The notes under the pieces were generated by a model. The model searched no databases. It saw nothing but the letters and a program-made list of their open reading frames with translations, and was not told the origin of the DNA. A program made the position numbers and the translations under genes. From positions 1 through 64,000 of the forward strand of contig CAYYGN010000012.1 of assembly GCA_964471595.1 (NCBI GenBank): DNA of 64,000 bases, given 5' to 3'. Positions 16,328 through 24,681 of this stretch are shown in pieces (positions within the stretch are counted from its first letter, which is position 1; each line of letters opens with the position of its first letter). The DNA comes from JAGNXB01 sp964471595. GTDB lineage: Bacteria > Bacteroidota > Bacteroidia > Chitinophagales > Saprospiraceae.

Positions 16328-16855
16328 ATGAAATGCAGAACCATTGTTTGTCTCGCTATTTTGAGCACTATGTGGGGGACGGGATGTGACCTCATTGATG
16401 ATTCTCCATGTGGTGTACGGGAGTCGGCAGAAATGTATTACCTGGGCAGTTCGATCGTGGATACCACGACGGGGGCCTACCATACCTACATGGATGGCAA
16501 CACCCGGGTGTTCCAGTGGAGTCACCTGATCGAGAATGTCTGTGCGCAGGAGCACATCAAGGCGGAGGCCCGGGTTGCCTTGTTGGATGCGGCATCTGCA
16601 AGCGGTCTTCAGGCCAGGGCCAGGTTGAGCTGGCAATTTTTTTTCGAGAAGAACATTGTCATGTCCTTGAACCATGACGATTTGAAGGGCAGCGGAGAGG
16701 CCGGATTGAAGCAGGCCTTCGACATGGATCCCGGCTGGTTTATCCAGGCAGTCGAGGTGTTTTTCCCCACGAAGGGTTCCTACACGGCCGACACCGCCTT
16801 TTTGAAAATGAATGTCATCAGTGTGGAAATGACGACCAAGTACCGCAGGCATTGA
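16328..16855 (+). CDS. Hypothetical lipoprotein
   Basis: A 175-residue protein with a lipoprotein signal (MKCRTIVCLAILSTMWGTGC, modified Cys20). The mature part has several Cys (C at CDLIDD, SPCGVRE and ENVCAQEH) and a mixed alpha/beta look, with the block LQARARLSWQFFFEKNIV. I do not recognise a family. It is preceded by an AT-rich promoter region and followed by the rpsA promoter, so it is probably a single-gene unit. Location is inferred as periplasmic face or outer membrane. Confidence 0.7.
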   Translation: MKCRTIVCLAILSTMWGTGCDLIDDSPCGVRESAEMYYLGSSIVDTTTGAYHTYMDGNTRVFQWSHLIENVCAQEHIKAEARVALLDAASASGLQARARLSWQFFFEKNIVMSLNHDDLKGSGEAGLKQAFDMDPGWFIQAVEVFFPTKGSYTADTAFLKMNVISVEMTTKYRRH

Positions 16856-17098
16856 GAAGGCTTTAGGATGGGAAGTTTGCCTGGTGCTGCAACCCTGGGT
16901 TGGTCGGCATGGGTGAACGGTGAAGCCTCTTGAATATCCCTTCCTGGAAGGGGAGGGAGTGTATGCTGGATGCAATCCGGTGGTACGGGCATGCGGCATC
17001 GCGAAGCGTTCGTGGGGAGAGATGAAACTTTCCGGTCGATTTTCCGGCTCTTTTTCAAAGATTTATGCCCGATTGTTTCCCCGCTTGGAAAAAAAGCA

Positions 17099-17106
17099 TA
17101 CCTTTG
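17099..17106 (+). promoter_or_regulatory. -7 promoter element of rpsA
   Basis: TACCTTTG, an exact TAnnTTTG match, 19 bases before the rpsA ATG, in the same wording as the rplM promoter. The region 16856-17098 between the lipoprotein gene and this promoter holds nothing else recognisable. Confidence 0.55.
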
Positions 17107-17125
17107 CACCCCTAAATGTAAGCTA

Positions 17126-19069
17126 ATGCTTGACGAGAATCTTCTGGAAAACGAGGAAACGGTGCAACCCGAGGCGGAGGATCACGCCTCTGCCGGAGAG
17201 GAACAGGCTGAGCCTGTCGCTCCTGCCTCCCGCCGTCCGGTGGTAGAGGAAGCGGTTGCTACGGCCCATGACGACTTTGACTGGTCGGTGGGTAAGCGCC
17301 AGCAGGTTTATTACAAACCGGAAGCGCACCAGGCGATGTCCGCCACGTATGAATCCACACTGAGTGAGATCATCGAGAATGATGTGGTAAAGGGCAGGGT
17401 CATTGGCATTTCCAATGGCGATGTCATCCTGGACATCAAACACAAATCCGACGGTCTGGTATCCCTGTCCGAATTCCGGGACCAGCAGGACCTGAAGCCC
17501 GGTGACGAGGTGGAGGTTTATGTGGAGCAACAGGAAGACGAGCGGGGCCAGTTGGCGCTTTCCCGCCGCAAAGCCAAGTTGTTGCGTGCCTGGGAAGATA
17601 TTGTGGCTTCCTACAATGAGGGCATCATCATCAAAGGGACGGTTGTCTCCAAGACCAAAGGCGGACTTATCGTCGATTGCAGCGGACTGGAGACGTTCCT
17701 CCCCGGTTCGCAGATCGATATCAAACCCATCGTGGACTATGATGCCTATGTCGGCAAGACCATGGAATTCAAGGTGGTCAAGATCAACGAGAACATCAAG
17801 AACGCGGTGGTTTCCCACAAGGCCCTGATCGAAAGCGATCTGGCCGAGCAGCGGGATGCTATTGTCTCCGGTCTCGAGAAGGGGCAGGTGCTGGAAGGTG
17901 TGGTCAAGAACATCACCGATTTCGGTGCCTTCATGGACCTCGGCGGTGTCGATGGTCTGTTGTACATCACGGACATCAGTTGGGGACGGATCAACCACCC
18001 CTCGGAGGTGCTCGAGATCAACCAGAAGCTCAACGTGGTTGTGCTGGACTTTGACGAGAACAAAAAGCGTATTTCTCTCGGCCTCAAGCAGCTGACCCCG
18101 CACCCCTGGGAGACCATTTCTCAGGAACTGCAGGAGGGCGCAACCGTCAAGGGAAAAATCGTCAACATCGAAGATTACGGCGCTTTCCTCGAAGTCATGC
18201 CCGGTGTCGAAGGTCTCATTCACGTCAGCGAAGTCAGCTGGAGCAGCCAGCCGGTCAATGCCCGTGAATTCTTCAAGCTCGGAGAAGAGCGCGAAGCCAA
18301 GATCGTCACCATCGACCGGGATGACCGCAAGATGTCTCTGAGCATCAAGCAACTTTCCGAGGATCCCTGGACGCAGGTCACCCGTAAATTTCCGGTGGGC
18401 AGCCGTCATACCGGCACGGTACAGAATCTCACGCCATACGGTGTATTCATCGAGTTGGCGGAAGGCATCGGCGGCATGATCCACGTGTCCGACCTCTCCT
18501 GGACCAAGCGATATGGCCATCCGAGTGAATACACCAAAGTGGGCGACAAGCTGGATTTCATCATCCTCGATATTGATGAAGAAAACCGCAAGCTCTCTCT
18601 CGGCCACAAGCAACTGGAGGAGAACCCCTGGGATACCTTCGAGAATGTTTTCCCGGTAGGTTCCTACCACGAGGCCACCGTTCTGCGCCGGGACGACCGC
18701 GGTGCGGTCATGTTGTTGCCTTATGGCCTGGAGGCTTATGCTCCGCTCAAACATATCCGCAAAGAAGACAACAGCCTGGCCAGTCCGGAAGAAACGCTCA
18801 CCGTCAAGGTGATCGAATTCAACCGGGACGACAAGCGCATCATGGTGTCTCACCTGCGTTACCTGGAGGACATCCGCCGGGAAGCCGACGAGCAGGTCAA
18901 GCAAGGCCACGAGAAAGAGGAGACACAGGTCCGCCAGCAAATCAAAAAGCAGCAGTCGAAGATCGAGAAATCCACTTTGGGCGACCTGGGCATCTTTGAG
19001 GACATCAAGGAACAACTCCAGGAAAACCAGGATCAGGCTGCCGAAGAGACCACGCAGGACGGGGAGTAA
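17126..19069 (+). CDS. rpsA: 30S ribosomal protein S1
   Basis: A 647-residue protein with six S1 RNA-binding repeats, whose starts are recognisable at ENDVVKGRVIGIS, EGIIIKGTVVSKTKGG, KGQVLEGVVKNITDFGAFMDL, GATVKGKIVNIEDYGAFLEV, VGSRHTGTVQNLTPYGVFIEL and VGSYHEATVLRRDDRGAVML. It is longer than the roughly 557-residue enterobacterial S1 because of an acidic N-terminal extension of about 80 residues and a charged C-terminal tail. It binds mRNA for translation initiation, notable in a phylum that makes little use of Shine-Dalgarno pairing. The start MLDENLLEN follows the -7 element. The longer frame would include the promoter. Confidence 0.95.
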   Translation: MLDENLLENEETVQPEAEDHASAGEEQAEPVAPASRRPVVEEAVATAHDDFDWSVGKRQQVYYKPEAHQAMSATYESTLSEIIENDVVKGRVIGISNGDVILDIKHKSDGLVSLSEFRDQQDLKPGDEVEVYVEQQEDERGQLALSRRKAKLLRAWEDIVASYNEGIIIKGTVVSKTKGGLIVDCSGLETFLPGSQIDIKPIVDYDAYVGKTMEFKVVKINENIKNAVVSHKALIESDLAEQRDAIVSGLEKGQVLEGVVKNITDFGAFMDLGGVDGLLYITDISWGRINHPSEVLEINQKLNVVVLDFDENKKRISLGLKQLTPHPWETISQELQEGATVKGKIVNIEDYGAFLEVMPGVEGLIHVSEVSWSSQPVNAREFFKLGEEREAKIVTIDRDDRKMSLSIKQLSEDPWTQVTRKFPVGSRHTGTVQNLTPYGVFIELAEGIGGMIHVSDLSWTKRYGHPSEYTKVGDKLDFIILDIDEENRKLSLGHKQLEENPWDTFENVFPVGSYHEATVLRRDDRGAVMLLPYGLEAYAPLKHIRKEDNSLASPEETLTVKVIEFNRDDKRIMVSHLRYLEDIRREADEQVKQGHEKEETQVRQQIKKQQSKIEKSTLGDLGIFEDIKEQLQENQDQAAEETTQDGE

Positions 19070-19092
19070 ATTCCCTTTTTTGCCGAGCGACA

Positions 19093-19129
19093 AACGGTCC
19101 GTGCCCCGAGGTACGGGCCGTTTTTTTTT
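19093..19129 (+). terminator. Rho-independent terminator of rpsA
   Basis: AACGGTCCGT pairs with ACGGGCCGTT (one G-T wobble) around a 10-base loop, followed by nine T. It lies 23 bases after the rpsA stop. Confidence 0.88.
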
Positions 19130-19196
19130 GTGGCCGGACATGGCACGAACAGACCGGATGGGATACCTGAAAACCGGGGGTCCCTGGCAAGCGCCT

Positions 19197-19204
19197 TATC
19201 TTGG
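19197..19204 (+). promoter_or_regulatory. -7-like element abutting the channel gene
   Basis: TATCTTGG matches TAnnTTTG at seven of eight positions and ends 4 bases before the ATG at 19209, another predicted leaderless start. Confidence 0.45.
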
Positions 19205-19208
19205 CTGT

Positions 19209-20879
19209 ATGAAGAGGATCCGGATACTATTCATCCTTTTGGCCTTGGGCCAAACGGTTGCTGCTTCCGAAATACCGACGGGCCGGTTGGACAACCCCTA
19301 TCAGGTGGTCCTGCAGCACCTGTACTGGCTGCAGAAAGACACCTATCGGCCACCGATGTCGGCCCTGGTCATGCCGGAAGGTGTGGACAGTACAGAGGCC
19401 GTGAAAAGGAGCATCCAGCTCAAACAAATCCTGGATGGAAAGGGGCTTTATGTCCATCTGGACAACATTCCCCGGGATACGGACTACCGGGACAGTGTGA
19501 CGGGCCAGACCCGTTATGTGTTGTTTCCGCTGGAATTGCCGGTCGTGTACGTGGAGGCACGGGACGGGAGTTGGAGGTACAGCCGTGAGACGTGGGAAGC
19601 CATACCGCAGTTGCATCGCAGTGTTTATCCCTTCGGGTCAGACCGTTTGATCACCTTGTTTGGCAAGGGGTCTCAAGAGACCTTCATGGGTATCGCGCGA
19701 TGGCAATGGGGCGGTATACTCGGTTTGGTGCTGGGATTGTTTGTCCTTTACTGGATCCTGTATTTCCTGTTCATTCCTCTGCTCAGGGCCATTTTTAAAC
19801 GCATCGGTTTTTACAATCCGGAGGAATTCAGGACGCTGCAGCATTTCGACCGGTATTTCACTCTATTGATCCTGGCTAGGCTGGCCTTGACGGGTATCCC
19901 TGCCCTGATGTTGCCTGCGGCCATCAATATGTGGCTCTTGCATGGGATTAGGATCGCGGCCTGGCTGATGGTGCTGATGATGGGTCTGCGGTTTATCGAT
20001 CTGGCCTTCGGGCATCTGCGGCGTATGGCGGACCGCACGGATACGCCGACGGACAACCAACTGCTCCCGTTCCTGCGCAGAGGAGCCCAGGCGGGATTGT
20101 GGATTCTGGTGCTCATCCCGGTATTGAGGCTGTTGGATGTCAACTTCACGGCCCTGATCGCTGGCTTGTCGATCGGTGGCCTGGCATTGGCATTGGCCGC
20201 GCAGGACACCGTTAAAAATCTGATCAGCACCCTGATCATTTTCATTGATCACCCCTACCGGTTGGGCAATTACATCAAGGCGGCCGGCGTCGAAGGTACC
20301 GTGGTGGAGATCGGTCTCCGATCCACACGGATGATGACCATTGACAGTTCGATTATCACCATCCCCAACAGCAACATGATCAATAACGAGATCACCAATC
20401 TTGGGGTCAGGCAATTCCGGCTGATTCATTTCATGATCGGGGTGACTTATGATACCGATCCCGGGCGTATGGAGGCCTACATCCATGCCCTGAGGGAGAT
20501 GGCTCTGGCCCACCCCGATACGCTGGACGAACACATCATGATTTATCTCAGCGGATTGAACGCCTCATCGATTGACATCCGCTTCCGGACGGCCATATTG
20601 GCTCCGGACATCCGCACTGAATATCAGATCCAGGAAGAGCTGGTCATGGCCATCATCAGGCATGCCCGAATGCTGGGAATTTCCTTTGCATTCCCGAGTC
20701 AGTCCGTGTACGTGGAGCAATGGCCGGCTGCGAACGGCATGGAAGAGGACTTGCCCGAAGACAGGGAGGCAGCACGCCGGGACATGGTCGAAAAATTAAC
20801 CCGTGAGTGGTTGGATCGTCGAACAAAAACCGACTCGTCGTCCTTATCTTTACGAGAGGATAAACCATCCGGATCCTGA
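19209..20879 (+). CDS. MscS-family mechanosensitive ion channel
   Basis: A 556-residue protein with a cleavable signal (MKRIRILFILLALGQTVAAS) and a periplasmic region of about 150 residues. Several membrane segments follow (GGILGLVLGLFVLYWILYFLF onward), then the MscS pore helix, rich in Ala and Gly (TALIAGLSIGGLALALAAQDTVKNL). The cytoplasmic beta domain contains IFIDHPYRLGNYIKAAGVEGTVVEIGLRSTRM and TIPNSNMINNEITN. It is predicted to open under membrane tension and release solutes on hypo-osmotic shock. The start is the ATG after a -7-like element; the longer frame lies across the rpsA terminator. It is followed by an LEA-like gene. Confidence 0.92.
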   Translation: MKRIRILFILLALGQTVAASEIPTGRLDNPYQVVLQHLYWLQKDTYRPPMSALVMPEGVDSTEAVKRSIQLKQILDGKGLYVHLDNIPRDTDYRDSVTGQTRYVLFPLELPVVYVEARDGSWRYSRETWEAIPQLHRSVYPFGSDRLITLFGKGSQETFMGIARWQWGGILGLVLGLFVLYWILYFLFIPLLRAIFKRIGFYNPEEFRTLQHFDRYFTLLILARLALTGIPALMLPAAINMWLLHGIRIAAWLMVLMMGLRFIDLAFGHLRRMADRTDTPTDNQLLPFLRRGAQAGLWILVLIPVLRLLDVNFTALIAGLSIGGLALALAAQDTVKNLISTLIIFIDHPYRLGNYIKAAGVEGTVVEIGLRSTRMMTIDSSIITIPNSNMINNEITNLGVRQFRLIHFMIGVTYDTDPGRMEAYIHALREMALAHPDTLDEHIMIYLSGLNASSIDIRFRTAILAPDIRTEYQIQEELVMAIIRHARMLGISFAFPSQSVYVEQWPAANGMEEDLPEDREAARRDMVEKLTREWLDRRTKTDSSSLSLREDKPSGS

Positions 20880-20925
20880 TGATCAAGGGATGGCGATACC
20901 GACAAACTCCTTAAATTCAAAAGTC

Positions 20926-21477
20926 ATGGCATTCGAATTATTCAAGAAATGGTTTGGCCGCGTCCAGGAAGAAGTAAAACAAAACCTGGAGCAAGTGGAC
21001 CAGCGTACGCAAGTACTGCAGGGGAAGGCCAAGGCCTTTGCGGAAGAGGCCAAACAATCGGCGGACCGCACCTTTGAAAAGGCCGGCGACATGATGGAGG
21101 AAGCCGGCAAAGTGGCGTCCGAGATGAGCAAGGAAGCAATGGAGAAGGCCAAGGCCTGGGCCAAGGAGGCGGAAGAGACCGCCGAACAGTGGCGTACCGA
21201 TGGCACCGAAGCGGCCAAAAAGTATTGGCAGGAGGCCAATGAAATCACGGACAAGATGCAAGCCAATGCCAGGGAGTGGGCCAGGAAGACGGAGGAGTTG
21301 ATGAAGGAATGGCAGGCCAAAGTGGATGAAGCGGCCAAGAAGGCTTCCACCCAAATGGAAGAGGCCGTTGAAAAGGGTGCCGGCGAGAAAGAAGCGCCTG
21401 TTGGTGCCAGCAAGGCCCCTGCCCAGGAAACCACCAAGCCGGAGGGCAATGGTGGCCAGGCACCCGAGCAAGGCTGA
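20926..21477 (+). CDS. Alanine/glutamate-rich LEA-like helical protein
   Basis: A 183-residue, highly charged protein without signal peptide, Cys or membrane segment. From about residue 10 to 150 it is one long amphipathic helix with 11-residue-like periodicity (segments such as KAGDMMEEAGKVASEMSKE, AKAWAKEAEETAEQWRT and EWARKTEELMKEWQAK), then a Pro/Gly/Ala-rich disordered tail. This resembles late-embryogenesis-abundant and apolipoprotein-like stress proteins. No specific family is recognised. It follows the MscS-type channel by 46 bases, which suggests an osmotic or desiccation link. A TATCTTTA element at 20845-20852 could give it its own promoter. Its stop abuts the convergent methyltransferase stop. 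Confidence 0.75.
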   Translation: MAFELFKKWFGRVQEEVKQNLEQVDQRTQVLQGKAKAFAEEAKQSADRTFEKAGDMMEEAGKVASEMSKEAMEKAKAWAKEAEETAEQWRTDGTEAAKKYWQEANEITDKMQANAREWARKTEELMKEWQAKVDEAAKKASTQMEEAVEKGAGEKEAPVGASKAPAQETTKPEGNGGQAPEQG

Positions 21478-22257
21478 TCAGCCGGTTCGGCGGGCGATGT
21501 AACGGATGCTGGACCAATGTTGGCCGGCGTCGCGGTTTTCTTGTGCGTCGAGGAGTTGTAGTGTTTCGTTTTCCTCGAGGATGTGGCGGACTTTGTCAGG
21601 AGGCATTCCGTACATTTCCATGACCGGCTGGCGCAGCCAACGGTACCACCGGATTTTTGCCGTGTACAGCCATTGGGTCCATCGACCTCCCGTCCACTTC
21701 TGGAGCAGAGGAGTGACCGATTGGACAATGGTGGGCTTGCTTTTTTTGATTTCCTCTACCGGCAACTGAAAGACCAGGATCCCACCGGGGATGAGAAGGC
21801 GTCCGAATTCGCGGAGGTATTTTTCAGCATACATGGGTGCCATGTGTTGCAGGGTGATGTTGGTATAAATAGAGGCAAATGAGGCATCCGGCAAAACGGC
21901 CAGATCATCCTGGTCATTGAGCAGAAAGCGACACCGTTCACCCAAAGGATTGAGCCGGATGGCTCCTTCAATCATGGAAGGGGCGATATCCACGCCGGTC
22001 ACAGACGGGAAGTGATCTGCCAGTGCCTGAGTAAGGCGCCCCAATCCGCATCCGAAATCAAGGGCATTTCCGGTAGGAATACGGACACCGGCGTTTTCCA
22101 GCACTTTCAAGACTCTCCGGATCTCTTTCCTTCCTGTCTGGAAGAAGGAATCCACATCCCACTTTCCGTTTTTCTTGTCTTTCCGGGTCAGAATGGCCCA
22201 CATGGGATCCTTCCTGCCGAAAAGGTCCCAGTTGCGTTGCAAGTCACGAAGATCCAT
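21478..22257 (-). CDS. SAM-dependent methyltransferase
   Basis: A 259-residue class I methyltransferase. Motif I, NALDFGCGLGRLTQALADHF, carries the SAM-binding glycines. The acidic residue of motif II is in VTGVDIAPSMI, and LPDASFASIYTNITLQHM and LIPGGILVFQLP complete the fold. The C-terminal part has a Trp-rich patch (WTGGRWTQWLYTAKIRWYRWLRQP) that could contact a membrane or ligand. The substrate is unknown. The start MDLRDLQRNWDLFGRKDPMW is chosen over a longer frame. It converges with the LEA-like gene with zero bases between stops. Confidence 0.85.
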   Translation of the reverse strand: MDLRDLQRNWDLFGRKDPMWAILTRKDKKNGKWDVDSFFQTGRKEIRRVLKVLENAGVRIPTGNALDFGCGLGRLTQALADHFPSVTGVDIAPSMIEGAIRLNPLGERCRFLLNDQDDLAVLPDASFASIYTNITLQHMAPMYAEKYLREFGRLLIPGGILVFQLPVEEIKKSKPTIVQSVTPLLQKWTGGRWTQWLYTAKIRWYRWLRQPVMEMYGMPPDKVRHILEENETLQLLDAQENRDAGQHWSSIRYIARRTG

Positions 22258-22327
22258 GTCGTGGCTTTTCAGAATAACGGGACAGGTCTGTACAAAGTTT
22301 GTGCGGTATTCTTGCGGCCGTGGACAG

Positions 22328-22335
22328 TACCTTTG
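22328..22335 (+). promoter_or_regulatory. -7 promoter element of exported protein gene
   Basis: TACCTTTG, an exact TAnnTTTG match, with a leader of about 35-40 bases before the ATG at 22376. Confidence 0.5.
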
Positions 22336-22375
22336 CATACGGCAACTTCGGGACGACTACTGAAGTTATAGGACT

Positions 22376-22825
22376 ATGACAACCATTGGACGGAAGGTAT
22401 CGGGATTGGTATTTTTGTTGGCGGGAACGCTGACGGGCCTGTATGCGCAAGACAGTACATGGAAGACACTGGGGAAAATCACTTTTACCAAGCAGTATGA
22501 CGAACTCCTGGGCTTCAAGGTGGATGTCCCGGTCTTCTCGCCGGAAATCAAAAAACTTGAAGGAAAGACCATCCAGTTGAAGGGGTACATCATTCCGGTG
22601 GAGGGATACCGCAGTCACAAAGAGTTCATTTTTTCCGCTTTTCCGTACAACATGTGTTTTTTCTGTGGAGGTGCCGGCCCTGAAACCGTGATGGAGGTCA
22701 AGACCATCCACCCCGTCAAATACACCACGGAGCCCATCACGCTGAAGGGGACCCTGCGTCTCAACGACAAGGATATCAACCGGTTGATGTATTGGCTTGA
22801 GGAAGCGGAATTGACCGGTTCCTGA
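22376..22825 (+). CDS. Exported protein with CFFCGGAGPE motif (DUF3299-like)
   Basis: A 149-residue protein with a signal peptide ending near GLYAQ. The mature part has LEGKTIQLKGYIIPVEGYRSHKEFIFSAFP, then MCFFCGGAGPET, and an OB-fold-like beta pattern ending LKGTLRLNDKDINRLMYWLEEAEL. The paired Cys suggest a metal or redox site. The layout recalls DUF3299-type periplasmic proteins, but this is a weak assignment. It stands alone, converging with a membrane protein gene 1 base away. Confidence 0.7.
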   Translation: MTTIGRKVSGLVFLLAGTLTGLYAQDSTWKTLGKITFTKQYDELLGFKVDVPVFSPEIKKLEGKTIQLKGYIIPVEGYRSHKEFIFSAFPYNMCFFCGGAGPETVMEVKTIHPVKYTTEPITLKGTLRLNDKDINRLMYWLEEAELTGS

Positions 22826-22826
22826 T

Positions 22827-23336
22827 TCAGGATTTCTCCAACCATTTGGCCCAACCCCACCGAAAGACAATGAGCAGGCCAATCAGAATGGCCATGACCC
22901 ACAGGAAGGGGATCCAGGTAAAGACGATCAGGCGGGTGCGATCGAGGATCCACATGAGCAGGAGCACAACAAGGATCATCATGAGCAGGCCGGAGAGTCG
23001 GCCGAAGCCCGGCACCTGACGGAGGGGGATGTTCCAGCGGATCAACCACAAGGTAGCAACCATGGAAATGGCAGGGAGCACCTGGGTCAGCAAGTTCATT
23101 TCCAGTATGGATTTCCGTTCGAAAAGCCACAGGTAAACCGTCAGGAGTAGGCTGAATATACCGGGCACGGCGGTCATGTACACGAGCAGCGCGTAAAGGG
23201 CATTCCAGGGAGAGAGGTGCGCTTCGCCCCGACCCAAAATACCGGCCAGCAGGGCGGTGAGGGGAACGACCAGGAAATACCCGATCAGCACGAAAGGATG
23301 TTGCTGAAGAAACTGGAAGAATTCACCCAGGGTCAT
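22827..23336 (-). CDS. Polytopic membrane protein of unknown function
   Basis: A 169-residue protein with about five hydrophobic segments (FVLIGYFLVVPLTALLAGIL, NALYALLVYMTAVPGIFSLLL, LLTQVLPAISMVATLWLI, LSGLLMMILVVLLLMWIL and LWVMAILIGLLIVFRWGW). No catalytic motif and no family I can name. It lies 12 bases after the stop of odhB in the same direction, so it is probably cotranscribed with it. Confidence 0.75.
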   Translation of the reverse strand: MTLGEFFQFLQQHPFVLIGYFLVVPLTALLAGILGRGEAHLSPWNALYALLVYMTAVPGIFSLLLTVYLWLFERKSILEMNLLTQVLPAISMVATLWLIRWNIPLRQVPGFGRLSGLLMMILVVLLLMWILDRTRLIVFTWIPFLWVMAILIGLLIVFRWGWAKWLEKS

Positions 23337-23348
23337 GGTGCCTGTGGA

Positions 23349-24590
23349 TTATACGCCCAAAACGAAGCGGACGGGATCTTCGAGGAGTTCCTTGACTTTG
23401 ACCAGGAACGTCACGGAAGAGGAACCGTCAATCACGCGGTGATCATAGGAGAGGGCAAGGTACATCATGGGCCGGATGGCGATTTGTCCATCCACGACTA
23501 CCGGTCTTTCCTTGATGGCATGCATCCCGAGAATGGCGGATTGAGGCTCGTTGATGATGGGAGTGCTCATGAGTGAACCAAAAACACCGCCATTGGTAAT
23601 GGTAAACGTGCCGCCGGACATTTCTTCCAGACTCAGTTTGCCGGACCTGGCTTTGTCGGCGAGCTCTTTGATCACGAATTCAATTTCGTGCAGGGCCAGG
23701 CTTTCGACGTTGCGCACGGGAGGCACCACCAGACCGTTGGGGGTGGAGATGGCGATGGAGATATCGGCATAATCGTGATAGACCAGGTCTTCGCCGTCGA
23801 TGAAGGCGTTGACTTCCGGCATTTCAAGCAGGATTTTGGCGCAGGCTTTGGCGAAAAGGGACATGAATCCCAGTTTGATGCCGTATTTTTTGACGAAGGC
23901 ATCCTGATATTGCTCGCGCAGGGCGAAAATGGCGCTCATGTCCACCTCGTTGAAGGTGGTGAGCATGGCAGTGTTGTTTTTGGCCGAAACCAGCCGGCGG
24001 GCGATGGTCCTTCGCATGCGGCTCATCTTTTCCACACGTTCCTGTCGGGAAAAGAGGGATGCCGGAGTGGCAGGTGAGGATTTGGGGGGTTGAATGTTGT
24101 CTTTGCCGCGCTGGTGGTCAGCGGCTTCCACATCGGATGGCGTGATCCGACCATCGCGGCCGGTGCCCTGAATTTCGCCGGCGGGAATGTTTTTTTCCCT
24201 CATTTGCTTGGCTGCTGCCGGTGAAGGGTGTCCTGTGGCGTGGGAGGCTCCGGCGGGAGTCTGTGCCTCGGAGACCTTCGGGGTCGAGGGTTCGGCGGCG
24301 GGTTCGGCGGCGGGTTCGGCGGGAGAAGACGGGGTGGATGGCTGTTCGGAAGCGGAGGTGTCAAGGCGGGCGATGAGCGCACCGATTTCCAGATCATCAC
24401 CGGCGCTGGCCACGTGGATGAGTTTGCCGGAAGCTTCCACCGGATATTCCAGCGTGGCTTTGTCGGACTCGAACTCGCAGATCGGTTCGTCCATTTTCAC
24501 CCAGGCGCCATCGGGCTTGAGCCATTGAGACAAAGTGACTTCAGTAATGGACTCACCAATGGAGGGGACACGGATCTCGATCAGACTCAT
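23349..24590 (-). CDS. odhB: Dihydrolipoyl succinyltransferase, E2 of 2-oxoglutarate dehydrogenase
   Basis: A 413-residue E2 enzyme. The N-terminal lipoyl domain has the attachment Lys44 in ESDKATLEYP. An Ala/Pro/Glu-rich linker with a short AEP repeat follows, then a peripheral-subunit-binding domain (PSPAAAKQMREKNIPAGEIQGTGRDGRITPSDV) and the C-terminal acyltransferase core ending in the catalytic SYDHRVIDGSSSVTFL. It transfers succinyl groups to CoA in the TCA cycle. E1 and E3 genes are not adjacent, as is common in this phylum. Its own -7 element lies upstream. Confidence 0.93.
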   Translation of the reverse strand: MSLIEIRVPSIGESITEVTLSQWLKPDGAWVKMDEPICEFESDKATLEYPVEASGKLIHVASAGDDLEIGALIARLDTSASEQPSTPSSPAEPAAEPAAEPSTPKVSEAQTPAGASHATGHPSPAAAKQMREKNIPAGEIQGTGRDGRITPSDVEAADHQRGKDNIQPPKSSPATPASLFSRQERVEKMSRMRRTIARRLVSAKNNTAMLTTFNEVDMSAIFALREQYQDAFVKKYGIKLGFMSLFAKACAKILLEMPEVNAFIDGEDLVYHDYADISIAISTPNGLVVPPVRNVESLALHEIEFVIKELADKARSGKLSLEEMSGGTFTITNGGVFGSLMSTPIINEPQSAILGMHAIKERPVVVDGQIAIRPMMYLALSYDHRVIDGSSSVTFLVKVKELLEDPVRFVLGV

Positions 24591-24606
24591 ACCAGCGTTT
24601 TCGGGG

Positions 24607-24614
24607 CAAAATTA
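24607..24614 (-). promoter_or_regulatory. -7 promoter element of odhB
   Basis: TAATTTTG on the minus strand, an exact TAnnTTTG match, 16 bases before the odhB ATG. Confidence 0.5.
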
Positions 24615-24681
24615 CCGGATTTCAAATGGATGGTTAACCTATAACGCAGGAGGGGGACGGGGGTTTCGGCCATGGCGGGCA

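Noticed and set aside
17123..19141. A 672-codon minus-strand frame covering all of rpsA
   Set aside because: rpsA is certain by six S1 repeats. The antisense frame has no recognisable fold or start signal and arises from stop-poor complementary codons.
24287..24330. Direct repeats of an 11-12 base GC-rich unit
   Set aside because: They encode the Ala-Glu-Pro linker between the lipoyl and core domains of odhB, which is normal for E2 proteins.
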